Origin: Natroniella acetigena
GTDB taxonomy: Bacteria; Bacillota; Halanaerobiia; Halobacteroidales; Halobacteroidaceae
Direction: 5' to 3'
Assembly: GCF_023227745.1 (NCBI RefSeq)
Contig: NZ_JALKBX010000016.1
Coordinates: 1 to 47,611, forward strand
Length of the DNA: 47,611 nucleotides
Numbering within the stretch: the first letter of the stretch is position 1; each line of letters starts with the position of its first letter. The notes under the pieces were generated by a model. The model saw only the letters and a list, made by a program, of their open reading frames with translations. It did not search any database and was not told the origin of the DNA. This document shows positions 7,585-16,098 of the stretch, in pieces. A program made the position numbers and the translations under genes.

Positions 7585-10128
7585 ATGAAATTTTATGGTA
7601 GTTTTTCTATTACTCCAGAAATACCAACTGAGATTTCAGAGTTAGAAAGATTAGCTTATAATCTTTGGTGGTCTTGGAATCCAGAGGCGGAAGAGTTATT
7701 TAAGGTTGTTGATTCTGAATTATGGAAAGAATCTCATAATAATCCGGTTGTATTTTTATCAAAGATTAGTTATGAGCGTCTAAAAGAGGTAAGTAATAAA
7801 AAAGAATTTATTAGAAATTATGAACAGGTTATTAATAACTTTGATAATTATTTAGAAGAGAAAGATACATGGTTTAATGATAATTTTCCATCGTTAATTA
7901 ATGATGAGCAGAGGGTTATTGCTTATTTTTCTACTGAATTTGGTTTTCATGAGTCATTGCCAATCTATTCTGGAGGACTAGGGGTTTTAGCTGGTGATCA
8001 TTGTAAATCAGCAAGTGATTTGGGATTACCATTTGTTGGTGTAGGGTTATTGTATAGGCATGGTTACTTTAGACAAAGAATTAATAATGAAGGATGGCAA
8101 GAAGCATTACATCCTAATTTGAATTTTAGCAGATTACCTATAACTACAGTAAGGGATGAAGCAGGAGAGGAGTTATTAATCACAGTAAACTTACTAGATA
8201 GGGAGGTATATGCTAAAATATGGGAAGTGAAAGTGGGTAGGATTTCAGTTTATTTACTTGATACTGATCTGGAAATTAATCAAAAGCGTGATCGAAATAT
8301 AACCTCTAGATTATATGAAGGAGATCAAGAAAAAAGGATTTGTCAGGAAATAATTTTAGGGATTGGTGGGGTTAAGGCATTAGATAAAATGGGGTATGAA
8401 CCTGTTGTTTGGCATATGAATGAAGGGCATTCTGCTTATTTAGGATTGGAAAGGATAAGGAAATTAATTACAAAGGAAGATTTAAAGTTTGAACAGGCAT
8501 TAGAGAAGGTAGCAGCCAATACTGTCTTTACTACTCATACACCTGTTCCAGCAGGAAATGAAACTTTTTCTTTTGAGCTAAAAGAAAAATACTTTTCGAC
8601 TTATTGGGAAGAGTTAGAGATTAGTAGAGAGAATTTTATGCAGTTAGGTTGTGTAGACTTTCAACAATGTGATGAATTTGGTTTGACTGTATTAGCCTTG
8701 CAATTAGCTAGATTTAATAATGGAGTTAGCAAATTGCATGGAAAAGTAGCTAGTGAAATGTGGGAATCACTATGGTCTGGTGTGCCACCGACTGAGAATC
8801 CAATCAAGTATATTACTAATGGGATCCATACTTTGACTTGGTTGGCCCCAGAATGGAAGAAGCTCCTAGATCATTATTTACCGATTGATTGGAAGAGTAG
8901 AATCAAGCATTCTAAGATTTGGGAAAAAGTTAGAGAGATTCCTGCTAATAAATTTTGGCAAGTTCACCAGGATTTAAAGATAAAAATGATCGATTATATT
9001 CATGAAAGTAATTTGAAACGAAAAAAAAGATATGAGATTATTGAAGATGAAACAGAAATAAAATTAGATAAAGATAAATTAACTATTGGTTTTGCACGTA
9101 GATTTGCTACGTATAAACGGGCCAATTTGATCTTTAAGGATTTAAAAAGGTTGAAGGAAATTTGTAATAAAGAAGGGCAGGAAGTACAGCTTATCTTTGC
9201 AGGGAAAGCTCATCCAGCTGATATACCAGGACAAGAATTAATTAAAGAGATTCATGATATTGCGGAAAGTGATGATTTTAAAGGAAAAGTATTTATCTTA
9301 GAAAATTATGATATGAATTTAGCTAGATACCTAGTTCAAGGAGTCGATGTCTGGTTGAATAATCCTCGGCGACCATTAGAGGCAAGTGGAACCAGTGGAC
9401 AGAAAGTAGCAGCAAATGCTGGACTTAATTTCAGTGTATTAGATGGTTGGTGGTGTGAAGGATATAATGGAAGGAATGGCTGGACAATTGGCCATAAATC
9501 TGAATATAGTAGTAATCAAGAACAGGATTTAATCGATAGCAACTCTCTATATAAGACTTTAGAGGAAGAGATTATTCCTTTATATTACGATTTTAATAAA
9601 GATGGTGTTCCTGAAGAATGGGTTGAACGAATGAAAGAAACAATGATTACTAATGCTCCAGAATATAGTACAGATCGAATGGTTGAAGAGTACACTGAAA
9701 TGCTATATATGCCAGCTTTAAAAAGGGGTAAGAAGCTATGGAATGACAATTATCAAAAAGCAAAGGAATTAGCTGAATGGAAGGCTAAATTGAGAAATAA
9801 TTGGCATGAAATTAACCTTTCAGTTCAAGAACAGGCAAAGGGTAATTATAATATTAATGAAAATATTAATTTAAGTGTTCAGGTTAACTTAGGAGATCTA
9901 AAACCGACTGATGTAAAGGTTGAAATTTATTTAGTAACTACTAAAGATAAAGAGAAGATAGAAAGTATTCCAATGAGACTGAAAGAAGAAAGGAAGAATG
10001 GACTTTATATTTATACAGCAGTAATTAATTTGGGTGAGAGTGGCAGTTACAACTATACCTTTAGAGTAATTCCAAATTATGAAAAGTTAGTAGAAAAACA
10101 TGAACTTGGTTTAATTAAATGGGTCTAA
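7585..10128 (+). CDS. glgP: Alpha-glucan phosphorylase
   Basis: 847-residue GT35 phosphorylase that releases glucose 1-phosphate from glycogen. The N-terminal 110 residues match the extension (DUF3417) of the short bacterial/archaeal alpha-glucan phosphorylases (YNLWWSWNPEAEELF). ASGTSGQKVAANAGLNFSVL begins near residue 600 and contains the likely pyridoxal-phosphate Lys607. Other family stretches are YFSTEFGFHESLPIYSGGLG and VWHMNEGHSAYLGLERI. The final 80 residues resemble a beta-sandwich (DVKVEIYLV...YNYTFRVIP). ATG is preceded by TATGGAGGGG. A strong terminator follows. Confidence 0.95.
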   Translation: MKFYGSFSITPEIPTEISELERLAYNLWWSWNPEAEELFKVVDSELWKESHNNPVVFLSKISYERLKEVSNKKEFIRNYEQVINNFDNYLEEKDTWFNDNFPSLINDEQRVIAYFSTEFGFHESLPIYSGGLGVLAGDHCKSASDLGLPFVGVGLLYRHGYFRQRINNEGWQEALHPNLNFSRLPITTVRDEAGEELLITVNLLDREVYAKIWEVKVGRISVYLLDTDLEINQKRDRNITSRLYEGDQEKRICQEIILGIGGVKALDKMGYEPVVWHMNEGHSAYLGLERIRKLITKEDLKFEQALEKVAANTVFTTHTPVPAGNETFSFELKEKYFSTYWEELEISRENFMQLGCVDFQQCDEFGLTVLALQLARFNNGVSKLHGKVASEMWESLWSGVPPTENPIKYITNGIHTLTWLAPEWKKLLDHYLPIDWKSRIKHSKIWEKVREIPANKFWQVHQDLKIKMIDYIHESNLKRKKRYEIIEDETEIKLDKDKLTIGFARRFATYKRANLIFKDLKRLKEICNKEGQEVQLIFAGKAHPADIPGQELIKEIHDIAESDDFKGKVFILENYDMNLARYLVQGVDVWLNNPRRPLEASGTSGQKVAANAGLNFSVLDGWWCEGYNGRNGWTIGHKSEYSSNQEQDLIDSNSLYKTLEEEIIPLYYDFNKDGVPEEWVERMKETMITNAPEYSTDRMVEEYTEMLYMPALKRGKKLWNDNYQKAKELAEWKAKLRNNWHEINLSVQEQAKGNYNINENINLSVQVNLGDLKPTDVKVEIYLVTTKDKEKIESIPMRLKEERKNGLYIYTAVINLGESGSYNYTFRVIPNYEKLVEKHELGLIKWV

Positions 10129-10164
10129 AGAAAAAACACTGGTTTATCCAGTGTTTTTTCTTTT
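10127..10164 (+). terminator. Intrinsic terminator of the glycogen operon
   Basis: Hairpin AAAAAACACTGG / CCAGTGTTTTTT with a U-rich tail, overlapping the glgP stop codon. The group II intron remnant begins immediately after it. Confidence 0.9.
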
Positions 10165-10167
10165 GGT

Positions 10168-10700
10168 GTGTGCCTTGTAGATGCAATAAACAATAGGTGG
10201 AAATCCTATCCATGCTGTTTTAGCCAGTACGGTGTGTGAAACCAACAATAATAGGGTGTCTGCCGTATGGTATAACAAAATTCAAGAACAAAATAAGGAA
10301 GATTACTAGTAGAGCTAGACCATTTCCTGTAGAGGTGATAATTGCCGAGTTGAACCCAGTCTTGAGGGGTTGGGGGGGAACTACTTTAAGATAGGAAATG
10401 TAAAGAGACTATATAGAAAATTAGATGGATGGATAAGAATGAGAATACGTTCATTTATCGAAAAGAAAAAGGCGATAATACACCAAAATCATCGCCTTTC
10501 AAATAGTTATCTAAGAAATAAAGGACTTCAATCATTACTCATTGATGTGCTTTAATCAGGAGTAAAATATACATCTATGGTGACATAGAGTCGAGGACTT
10601 ACTCTCTGATAAGGAGCACCAATAACCGAAAGCTGTATACGGGAAATCCGTACGTGCAGTTTGAAGAGGAGTCCCAGCCGTGAGGCTGGTCTTACTCTAT
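10168..10700 (+). mobile_element. Degenerate group II intron, probably class IIC
   Basis: The 5' end GTGTGCC fits the GUGYG boundary. A domain V hairpin is clear at about 10628-10661 (AGCTGTATACGG, GAAA loop, TCCGTACGTGCAGTTT, with the catalytic AGC), followed by a domain VI hairpin (CCAGCC/GGCTGG) and a terminal CTAT. Only about 110 bases of domain I remain before maturase C-terminal sequence begins, so most of domain I, all of domains II-III and the reverse-transcriptase part are missing. Insertion right behind an intrinsic terminator is the known habit of class IIC introns. It is not expected to splice by itself. The whole gap 10129-10785 is this element plus the terminator. Confidence 0.85.
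10281..10555 (+). pseudogene. C-terminal remnant of group II intron maturase
   Basis: Reading from 10281 gives IRKITSRARPF, then VIIAELNPVLRGWG; after a run of seven G (10372-10378) the frame shifts and continues NYFKIGNVKRLYRKLDGWIR and on to HRLSNSYLRNKGLQSLL. This is the maturase and C-terminal region of an intron-encoded protein. The reverse-transcriptase domain is deleted and the G-run frameshift breaks what remains, so this is not a working gene. The stretch after the shift is open only by chance from a TTG codon. Confidence 0.85.
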
Positions 10701-10785
10701 TTAAAAATATAATTTATTTATTATGTATAAACTTGTTAAGTTTGCGGAAAATATTAGAAGAGACTTGTCATTTAGGGGCGATAAG

Positions 10786-11454
10786 ATGTTTCAATTATTT
10801 TTGAGAACAATACTTATATATTTTGTGACTTTATTTGCTGTTAGATTAATGGGCAAAAGAGAGATAGGAGAGCTGTCTCCTTTTGATTTAGTAGTTTCAA
10901 TTATGATAGCTGAATTAGCTGTAATTGTAATAGAAGATAGAGGTTCATCATTATGGTATGGAATTATTCCACTTTTAACTTTAGTAGGAATAGAAATATT
11001 TATTTCTTATATATCTTTAAAGAGTGAAATTATTCGAAAAGCAGCTAATGGAACTCCCAATATTATAATTAAGAATGGTGAGATTATAAAAGAAGAATTA
11101 AGAAATTCAAGATATACAATTCATGATTTATTAGCTCAATTACGACAGAAAGATATTTTTAGAATTACTGATGTTGAATTTGCTATTTTAGAGACTTCTG
11201 GGGATTTAAGTATTATTCCTAAATCTCAAAAAAGAATGGTGACCCCTAAAGATTTAAATTTAGATACTGAATATGAAGGTTTACCAATAATATTAATTGC
11301 AGATGGTAAGATTAATTATAAAAACTTGGAAAATTTAGATCTAGATGAGACCTGGCTTTTAGGGAAATTAAAAGAAGAGAATATTAACTATCCAAAGAAT
11401 GTATTATTGGCCACTTTAGAGAACAATGATGAGTTTTACGTTGCTAAAAAGTAG
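10786..11454 (+). CDS. DUF421 membrane protein (YetF family)
   Basis: 222-residue protein of the DUF421/YetF family: two to three N-terminal transmembrane helices, the signature VRLMGKREIGELSPFDLVVS, then a soluble domain with NGTPNIIIKNGEI and LRQKDIFRITDVEFAILE. The role of the family is not settled. ATG 10786 is chosen because it matches the usual family start and has AGGGGCG upstream; an in-frame ATG at 10723 lies in sequence next to the intron end and is unlikely. Confidence 0.88.
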   Translation: MFQLFLRTILIYFVTLFAVRLMGKREIGELSPFDLVVSIMIAELAVIVIEDRGSSLWYGIIPLLTLVGIEIFISYISLKSEIIRKAANGTPNIIIKNGEIIKEELRNSRYTIHDLLAQLRQKDIFRITDVEFAILETSGDLSIIPKSQKRMVTPKDLNLDTEYEGLPIILIADGKINYKNLENLDLDETWLLGKLKEENINYPKNVLLATLENNDEFYVAKK

Positions 11455-11530
11455 CTTTTATTGAACTAATTATTAGTTATATTATTTCTTTAATGTGTGA
11501 AACTAAAGTTACAAAGGGGGAATAAATATA

Positions 11531-11824
11531 ATGGCTAAAGACTCTAAACCTAATAATCAGCAGAGGAATTTAAAGGAACTTGAAAATAGGGGAGAAAATA
11601 GATTTGAAGGAGCAAGGGATCTTAGTCCTGATGATTTTGAAGATTTTAAGACTGGAGAAGAATTAAATGCAAATAATGAAAAGGAAGAGTTGAGAGCTGA
11701 AAATGAATTTGAGAGGGTAAGAGATCTCAATCCAGATGATTTTGAAGATTTTGAAGTGTCAGAAGAGCTTCAGGCAGCTAGAAGAAGACAAAATAAGGAT
11801 AATAAAGATTTAAATAAAAAATAA
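11531..11824 (+). CDS. Small acidic protein with an internal duplication
   Basis: 97 residues, strongly hydrophilic, no Cys and no hydrophobic core. Two copies of a roughly 40-residue unit are visible: RFEGARDLSPDDFEDF...EEL and EFERVRDLNPDDFEDF...EEL, with a Lys/Asn-rich tail. Probably intrinsically disordered. The family is not recognised. Small size and repeats recall gamma-type spore proteins, but their NTEFASET signature is absent. It has a clear site (AAAGGGGGAAT) before ATG and its own terminator. Confidence 0.7.
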   Translation: MAKDSKPNNQQRNLKELENRGENRFEGARDLSPDDFEDFKTGEELNANNEKEELRAENEFERVRDLNPDDFEDFEVSEELQAARRRQNKDNKDLNKK

Positions 11825-11851
11825 TTTTAATTAACTGTAATTTTCTAATGA

Positions 11852-11884
11852 AGAGTGGGCATTTTCAAGTGCCCACTCTTTTAT
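11852..11884 (+). terminator. Intrinsic terminator
   Basis: AGAGTGGGCA / TGCCCACTCT stem with a short loop and TTTTAT tail, ending the small acidic-protein gene. Confidence 0.88.
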
Positions 11885-11960
11885 AGTCTATTAGCAGGAA
11901 TTTATTATTAAGTCTTGAATAAAGTAAGTGATTATCTTAAATTTAAGAGGAGTGATGGAG

Positions 11961-12479
11961 ATGGAAACATCTAAAAGAAGAGAAGAGGTTTTAAATAAAT
12001 TAAGTCAAGAATCAGATCCAATTACTGGTTCTGATTTGGCTGAATTTTTTGGGGTCAGTCGCCAAGTAATTGTACAAGATATTGCTTTATTAAGGGCCAA
12101 AGGTCATAAGATAGTAGCTACTTCTCAAGGTTATATTATGTCTCAACCTACAACTCAAATGGCACAGAAGACGATTGCTTGTAAACATCAAGAATCAGAG
12201 ATAAAAGCTGAATTAGAAATAATTATTAAGTATGGAGGGAGAATTAAGGATGTAATTGTTGAACATCCAATCTATGGCGAATTGAAAGGGCTGTTGATGA
12301 TTCAAAGTAAAGCTGAGTTAGAAGAGTTTTTGAAAAAATGCAGAGAAGAATCCAGTAAGCCATTGTCTTTTTTAACTGAAGGAATCCATTTACATACTAT
12401 TGAAGCTTTAAATCAAGAAGTACTGAACTTGATTGAAAATAAACTTCAAGAAGCAGGCTTTTTATTAGAAGAAGATTAA
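11961..12479 (+). CDS. niaR: NiaR-type transcriptional repressor (HTH_11 + 3H domain)
   Basis: 172 residues. Residues about 1-65 form an HTH_11 winged helix (SDLAEFFGVSRQVIVQDIALLRAKGHKI). Residues about 80-165 form a 3H domain with the conserved histidines in VEHPIYGELKG and TEGIHLHTIEA, which in the family bind a metal and nicotinic acid. NiaR proteins repress NAD-salvage and niacin-uptake genes. Start 11961 is preferred: GAGGAG lies eight bases upstream, whereas the earlier ATG at 11955 is too close. A PTS EIIC-like gene with a dyad-flanked promoter follows at 12721; control of it by this protein is inferred. Confidence 0.88.
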   Translation: METSKRREEVLNKLSQESDPITGSDLAEFFGVSRQVIVQDIALLRAKGHKIVATSQGYIMSQPTTQMAQKTIACKHQESEIKAELEIIIKYGGRIKDVIVEHPIYGELKGLLMIQSKAELEEFLKKCREESSKPLSFLTEGIHLHTIEALNQEVLNLIENKLQEAGFLLEED

Positions 12480-12566
12480 TTATAGCTTAAATAGTAACAA
12501 ATTATTTTAACAAATAAGTACAGTTATGATATAGTCACTTATGAACACAATATTCTAAAAACAAAC

Positions 12567-12619
12567 TTACACCTAAATATGTCTTTACACTTGACATGAC
12601 AGGAATTAAGGTGTAAAAT
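12567..12619 (+). promoter_or_regulatory. Sigma-A promoter with overlapping operator-like dyad
   Basis: TTGACA (12591-12596), 17 bases, TAAAAT (12614-12619). An exact inverted pair TTACACCT (12567-12574) and AGGTGTAA (12609-12616) brackets it; the second half overlaps the -10 box and the centres are 42 bases apart, four helical turns. A further TTACACTT abuts the -35. Binding by the adjacent NiaR-type protein is an inference. Confidence 0.7.
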
Positions 12620-12720
12620 TAATAACTATAAAGATATATATAATGTAACATAAGTTTTGGAACAGATTGAACAGCAAGAAACAAATTCTTTAGTAAAAAA
12701 GAGTAGGGAGGAATAATTCG

Positions 12721-13734
12721 ATGACTCAAAACATTAAGAATTATTTAGTGCGAAAAAATGTTGAATTTTCATTAGAGCGTTATGGTATTAAAGCATTAGC
12801 AGCTATGACTAAAGGTTTATTTGCTTCTTTAATCATTGGTTTGATCTTACAAGTCTTAGGAGAACAGCTAAGCATACCCTTATTAGTTAATTTTAGTGAA
12901 ATAGCAATGGATATGATGGGACCAGCAATTGGCGTTTCTGTAGCTTATGGGTTACAAGCACCGCCTTTGGTTATATTTACCTCAGTTATTACAGGAGCAG
13001 CAGGTGCTGAGTTAGGAGGACCAGTAGGGGCTTTTTTAGCAGCTATAATTGGGGCAGAGTGTGGTAAATTAATCTCTAAAGAAACTAAACTTGATATAGT
13101 ATTAACCCCTATGACAGTGATTATCTCAGGCTTATTAGTAGCTGATTTTGTTGGTCCGGCAATTGATACTTTAATGACTGGATTAGGTCAACTAATTATT
13201 CAAACAACAGAGTTACATCCAATTCCAATGGGAATTTTAGTTTCAGTACTAATGGGTATGGCTTTAACATTACCGATCAGTAGTGCTGCCATTGGTTTAA
13301 TGTTGAGCTTAAGTGGTTTAGCAGCAGGAGCAGCAACAGTTGGTTGTAGTGCCCAAATGATTGGTTTTGCTGTAATCAGTTTTCGTGAAAATGGCTGGGG
13401 GGGGTTGGTCAGTCAAGGATTAGGTACTTCTATGTTGCAGATTCCTAATATAGTTAAAAACCCATATATTTGGATACCACCTACCTTAACTGGAGCTATT
13501 TTAGGGCCAATAGCAACTACACTAATTCCTCTAAAAAATATCCCAATTGGTTCTGGAATGGGAACTGCTGGATTAGTAGGTCAATTTGGAACTATTGAAG
13601 CAATGGGAACTGAAGTGATTGGAGCAGTTATCTTATTACATTTTGTTTTGCCTGCAAGTTTAAGTTTTTTAATTTATAAAATAATGTATAGTTTTAATTT
13701 AATACAAGATAAGGATCTATTATTAGATATTTGA
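12721..13734 (+). CDS. PTS EIIC-like membrane permease (PTS_EIIC_2 type)
   Basis: 337-residue, very hydrophobic protein with about eight to ten transmembrane segments and many Gly/Ala-rich stretches (ITGAAGAELGGPVGAFLAAIIGAECGK; GMGTAGLVGQFGTIEAMGTE). It matches the stand-alone PTS_EIIC_2-like family, whose substrates are poorly defined; no EIIA or EIIB partner is nearby. Good site GGGAGG before ATG. The neighbouring NiaR-type regulator and the operator-like dyad raise niacin or a related compound as a substrate, but this is a guess. Confidence 0.8.
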   Translation: MTQNIKNYLVRKNVEFSLERYGIKALAAMTKGLFASLIIGLILQVLGEQLSIPLLVNFSEIAMDMMGPAIGVSVAYGLQAPPLVIFTSVITGAAGAELGGPVGAFLAAIIGAECGKLISKETKLDIVLTPMTVIISGLLVADFVGPAIDTLMTGLGQLIIQTTELHPIPMGILVSVLMGMALTLPISSAAIGLMLSLSGLAAGAATVGCSAQMIGFAVISFRENGWGGLVSQGLGTSMLQIPNIVKNPYIWIPPTLTGAILGPIATTLIPLKNIPIGSGMGTAGLVGQFGTIEAMGTEVIGAVILLHFVLPASLSFLIYKIMYSFNLIQDKDLLLDI

Positions 13735-13860
13735 TACAACTTAAGTTCAAGGTTAAGGTTTAGATTAAATCAATAATTAAAAAAATAAAAAAAAGAATGG
13801 GTTTTAGTAATATTTTCCTTTTTTATTAATATTATATAATAAAAAGGGGAGGTAATATTA

Positions 13861-15108
13861 ATGAAGACTTTAGCACTAATTTTAGCAGGAGGAAGAGGAA
13901 CTAGGCTAGATATTCTTTCAGGACATAGAGCAAAGCCAAGTGTTCCCTTTGCAGGTAAGTACAGATTAATTGATTTTACTTTAAGTAATTGTGTAAATTC
14001 TGGTATCTATAATATCGGAATCTTAACTCAATACTTACCATTAGCTTTAAATAATCATATTGGAATAGGAAGACCTTGGGATCTTGATCGTAAAATGGGG
14101 GGGATAACTTTATTACAACCATATACTGGGGAAAAGAATAACTGGTATCAAGGAACAGCACATGCTGTTTATCAAAATATAAATTATATCAAGAATAAAA
14201 ATCCTGATTATGTAATTATTTTATCTGGTGATCATGTTTATAAAATGGATTACAGTAAACTTATTTCATTTCATAAAGACAAGGGAGCAGATCTGACTAT
14301 TGCAGCTCAACGAGTTCCTGAGCAAGAAGCAAGTAGATTTGGAATTTTAAAGTCAGATAATACAATGAAGGTTTTAGATTTTAAAGAAAAACCTAAAGAT
14401 CCTCCTAGTAATTTAGCATCAATGGGAATTTATGTTTTTTCTACTGATGTTTTAATAAAAAAATTAGAAGCAATTTGTGATCATAAGCATTCAGATTTTG
14501 GACATCATATTATTCCAGAGATGATAAAAAATAATCAAACTTTTACTTATGAATTTGAAGGTTTTTGGAGAGATGTAGGTACATTACAATCATTTTGGGA
14601 GACCAACTTAGCTTTAATAAAGAAAGATTTAGAAATAGATTTATATGATAAAGAATGGAAGATCTATACGCGTGAATGTGAGGGATTACCTGTTAAATTT
14701 GGAGAAAAAGGAATAGCGATTCAAAGTCTAGTTTCTAACGGAGCAATAATTGATGGAAAAGTTGAAAACTCAGTTATTTCTCCAGGGGTCATTGTTGAGG
14801 AAGGAGCAGTTGTAAAGGATTCTATTATATTCCATAATACTAAAATAAAAAAGGATACAGTAATTAATAAATCTATAATTGATAAGAATGTAACTGTTGG
14901 CCCTAATGCTAAAATAGGAATAGGAAGTGATCTGACTCCAAATCAAGAAAGACCTAACGTTCTTAAAAATGGTTTGAATGTAATTGGTAAAGGGATTCAA
15001 ATTCCTTCAGAAGTAATAATAGAACGGAATTGTAGGATACTTACTAGAATAAAACCGAAATATCTAAAAGAAGGTATTATTTCTAGTGGTACTACAATCA
15101 AAGAATAA
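13861..15108 (+). CDS. glgC: Glucose-1-phosphate adenylyltransferase
   Basis: 415 residues, typical GlgC length. It makes ADP-glucose from ATP and glucose 1-phosphate for GlgA. Visible: nucleotide-binding LAGGRGTRL (residues 8-16), RAKPSVPFAGKYRLIDF, the catalytic region SGDHVYKMDY, FWRDVGTLQSFWE, and a C-terminal left-handed beta-helix of imperfect hexapeptides (VISPGVIVEEGAVVKDSII). A good site (AGGGGAGG) precedes ATG. It lies apart from the other glycogen genes, behind the permease, and no GlgD partner is seen. Confidence 0.96.
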   Translation: MKTLALILAGGRGTRLDILSGHRAKPSVPFAGKYRLIDFTLSNCVNSGIYNIGILTQYLPLALNNHIGIGRPWDLDRKMGGITLLQPYTGEKNNWYQGTAHAVYQNINYIKNKNPDYVIILSGDHVYKMDYSKLISFHKDKGADLTIAAQRVPEQEASRFGILKSDNTMKVLDFKEKPKDPPSNLASMGIYVFSTDVLIKKLEAICDHKHSDFGHHIIPEMIKNNQTFTYEFEGFWRDVGTLQSFWETNLALIKKDLEIDLYDKEWKIYTRECEGLPVKFGEKGIAIQSLVSNGAIIDGKVENSVISPGVIVEEGAVVKDSIIFHNTKIKKDTVINKSIIDKNVTVGPNAKIGIGSDLTPNQERPNVLKNGLNVIGKGIQIPSEVIIERNCRILTRIKPKYLKEGIISSGTTIKE

Positions 15109-15144
15109 CATTACCAAACTATGAATCTTTATAATCCTAATTAA

Positions 15145-15182
15145 AAAGAAGCAACTGGTCTTAGACCAGTTGCTTCTTTTTT
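15145..15182 (+). terminator. Intrinsic terminator after glgC
   Basis: AAGAAGCAACTGGTCT / AGACCAGTTGCTTCTT stem with T-run. Confidence 0.93.
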
Positions 15183-15300
15183 GTGATATAGAAACCTTAA
15201 ATGTTGTTCTATAAATTACCAATGAATCTAAGTTGCAAAAATCAATCCTTCAACATAAATATAGTATTGTTGAATAAATAAATTAAAAGGAGGACATAAT

Positions 15301-15615
15301 ATGGATGAACTTCAAGAAAAATTAAAAAACATAGCAGAATTAACTGGAATTGATCCTGAGCTACTAAATGAATTAGATATTCAAAATTTAACTGAAGAAA
15401 AAATAGAGCTAATAGAGAAAATTTTTAATTTATACCTAACTGATCAAGAATCTTTTGCAGAATTTATTACTAATAGTGGTTTAAATGATATAGCTAATAA
15501 TCTAGATGAAGATGTTAAAGAAGGGATTAAGGACAAAGATAATCTAAACGCTCTTAAGGATAAACTAGAGGATATAATCGAAGAAAAACAACTTAACCTT
15601 GATTTAGACTCTTAA
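15301..15615 (+). CDS. Small acidic hypothetical protein
   Basis: 104 residues, rich in Glu, Asp, Leu and Ile, predicted all-helical with no membrane segment or Cys. The family is not recognised. A strong AAGGAGG site precedes ATG. It is followed 40 bases later by the TM1266-like gene, with a terminator only after the latter, so the two are probably one transcript. Confidence 0.72.
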   Translation: MDELQEKLKNIAELTGIDPELLNELDIQNLTEEKIELIEKIFNLYLTDQESFAEFITNSGLNDIANNLDEDVKEGIKDKDNLNALKDKLEDIIEEKQLNLDLDS

Positions 15616-15655
15616 AAATAAAAAAATATTACCACTAAATACAGGGAGGAGAATA

Positions 15656-15904
15656 ATGGAAGATGCAATTATTGCTTTACAAGTTGACGAACGGGATAAT
15701 TTTGCACCAGATGTACAGCACATATTAACTGAATATGGAGCAAATATAAAAACGAGACTAGGTTTACATAATGATAATCAAAATCAAGGTTTAATTTTGA
15801 TTGAATTTGCAGGTGAAGATAACGAACTAGAAAGTTTTGAAGAAGAATTAAAAAAGGTTGAGCAATTAAATTTTAAAGCTATGAATCTAAAATTTAGAGA
15901 ATAA
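15656..15904 (+). CDS. TM1266-like ACT-fold regulator
   Basis: 82 residues resembling the TM1266/iron-only hydrogenase system putative regulator family, an ACT-like ferredoxin fold: alternating strands and helices with the family-like stretches HILTEYGANIKTRLGLH and GLILIEFAG. No DNA-binding domain is present. Any ligand is unknown. AGGGAGGAG precedes ATG. No hydrogenase genes are visible in the window. Confidence 0.7.
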   Translation: MEDAIIALQVDERDNFAPDVQHILTEYGANIKTRLGLHNDNQNQGLILIEFAGEDNELESFEEELKKVEQLNFKAMNLKFRE

Positions 15905-15922
15905 AATATCAATTAAACTCTA

Positions 15923-15952
15923 AAGGTTGCCTAACGGCAACCTTCTTTTTTA
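15923..15952 (+). terminator. Intrinsic terminator
   Basis: AAGGTTGCC / GGCAACCTT stem with CTTTTTT tail. Confidence 0.92.
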
Positions 15953-15987
15953 TCAATTAAGACCAAAAAGTAAAGCAATTTTTAATC

Positions 15988-16020
15988 TTTAAGTGAAAAA
16001 ATAATATTTTTTCACTTAAA
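15988..16020. promoter_or_regulatory. 33-bp near-perfect palindrome upstream of the sigma gene
   Basis: TTTAAGTGAAAAAATA and its reverse complement are separated by one A. It could be an operator or a second, weak terminator because it contains an A-run and a T-run. It lies about 80 bases before the sigma-factor start, upstream of a TATAAT at 16058. Confidence 0.5.
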
Positions 16021-16098
16021 TATTTGAAACTGTCATAATTTCGTAAAATTTATTTATTATAATTCTAAATAAGAACTTAAATAAGGAGTGAGTATAAT

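Noticed and set aside
10370-10555. 61-codon frame taken as a separate gene
   Set aside because: It is the frameshifted C-terminus of a group II intron maturase and begins at a TTG inside a G-run.
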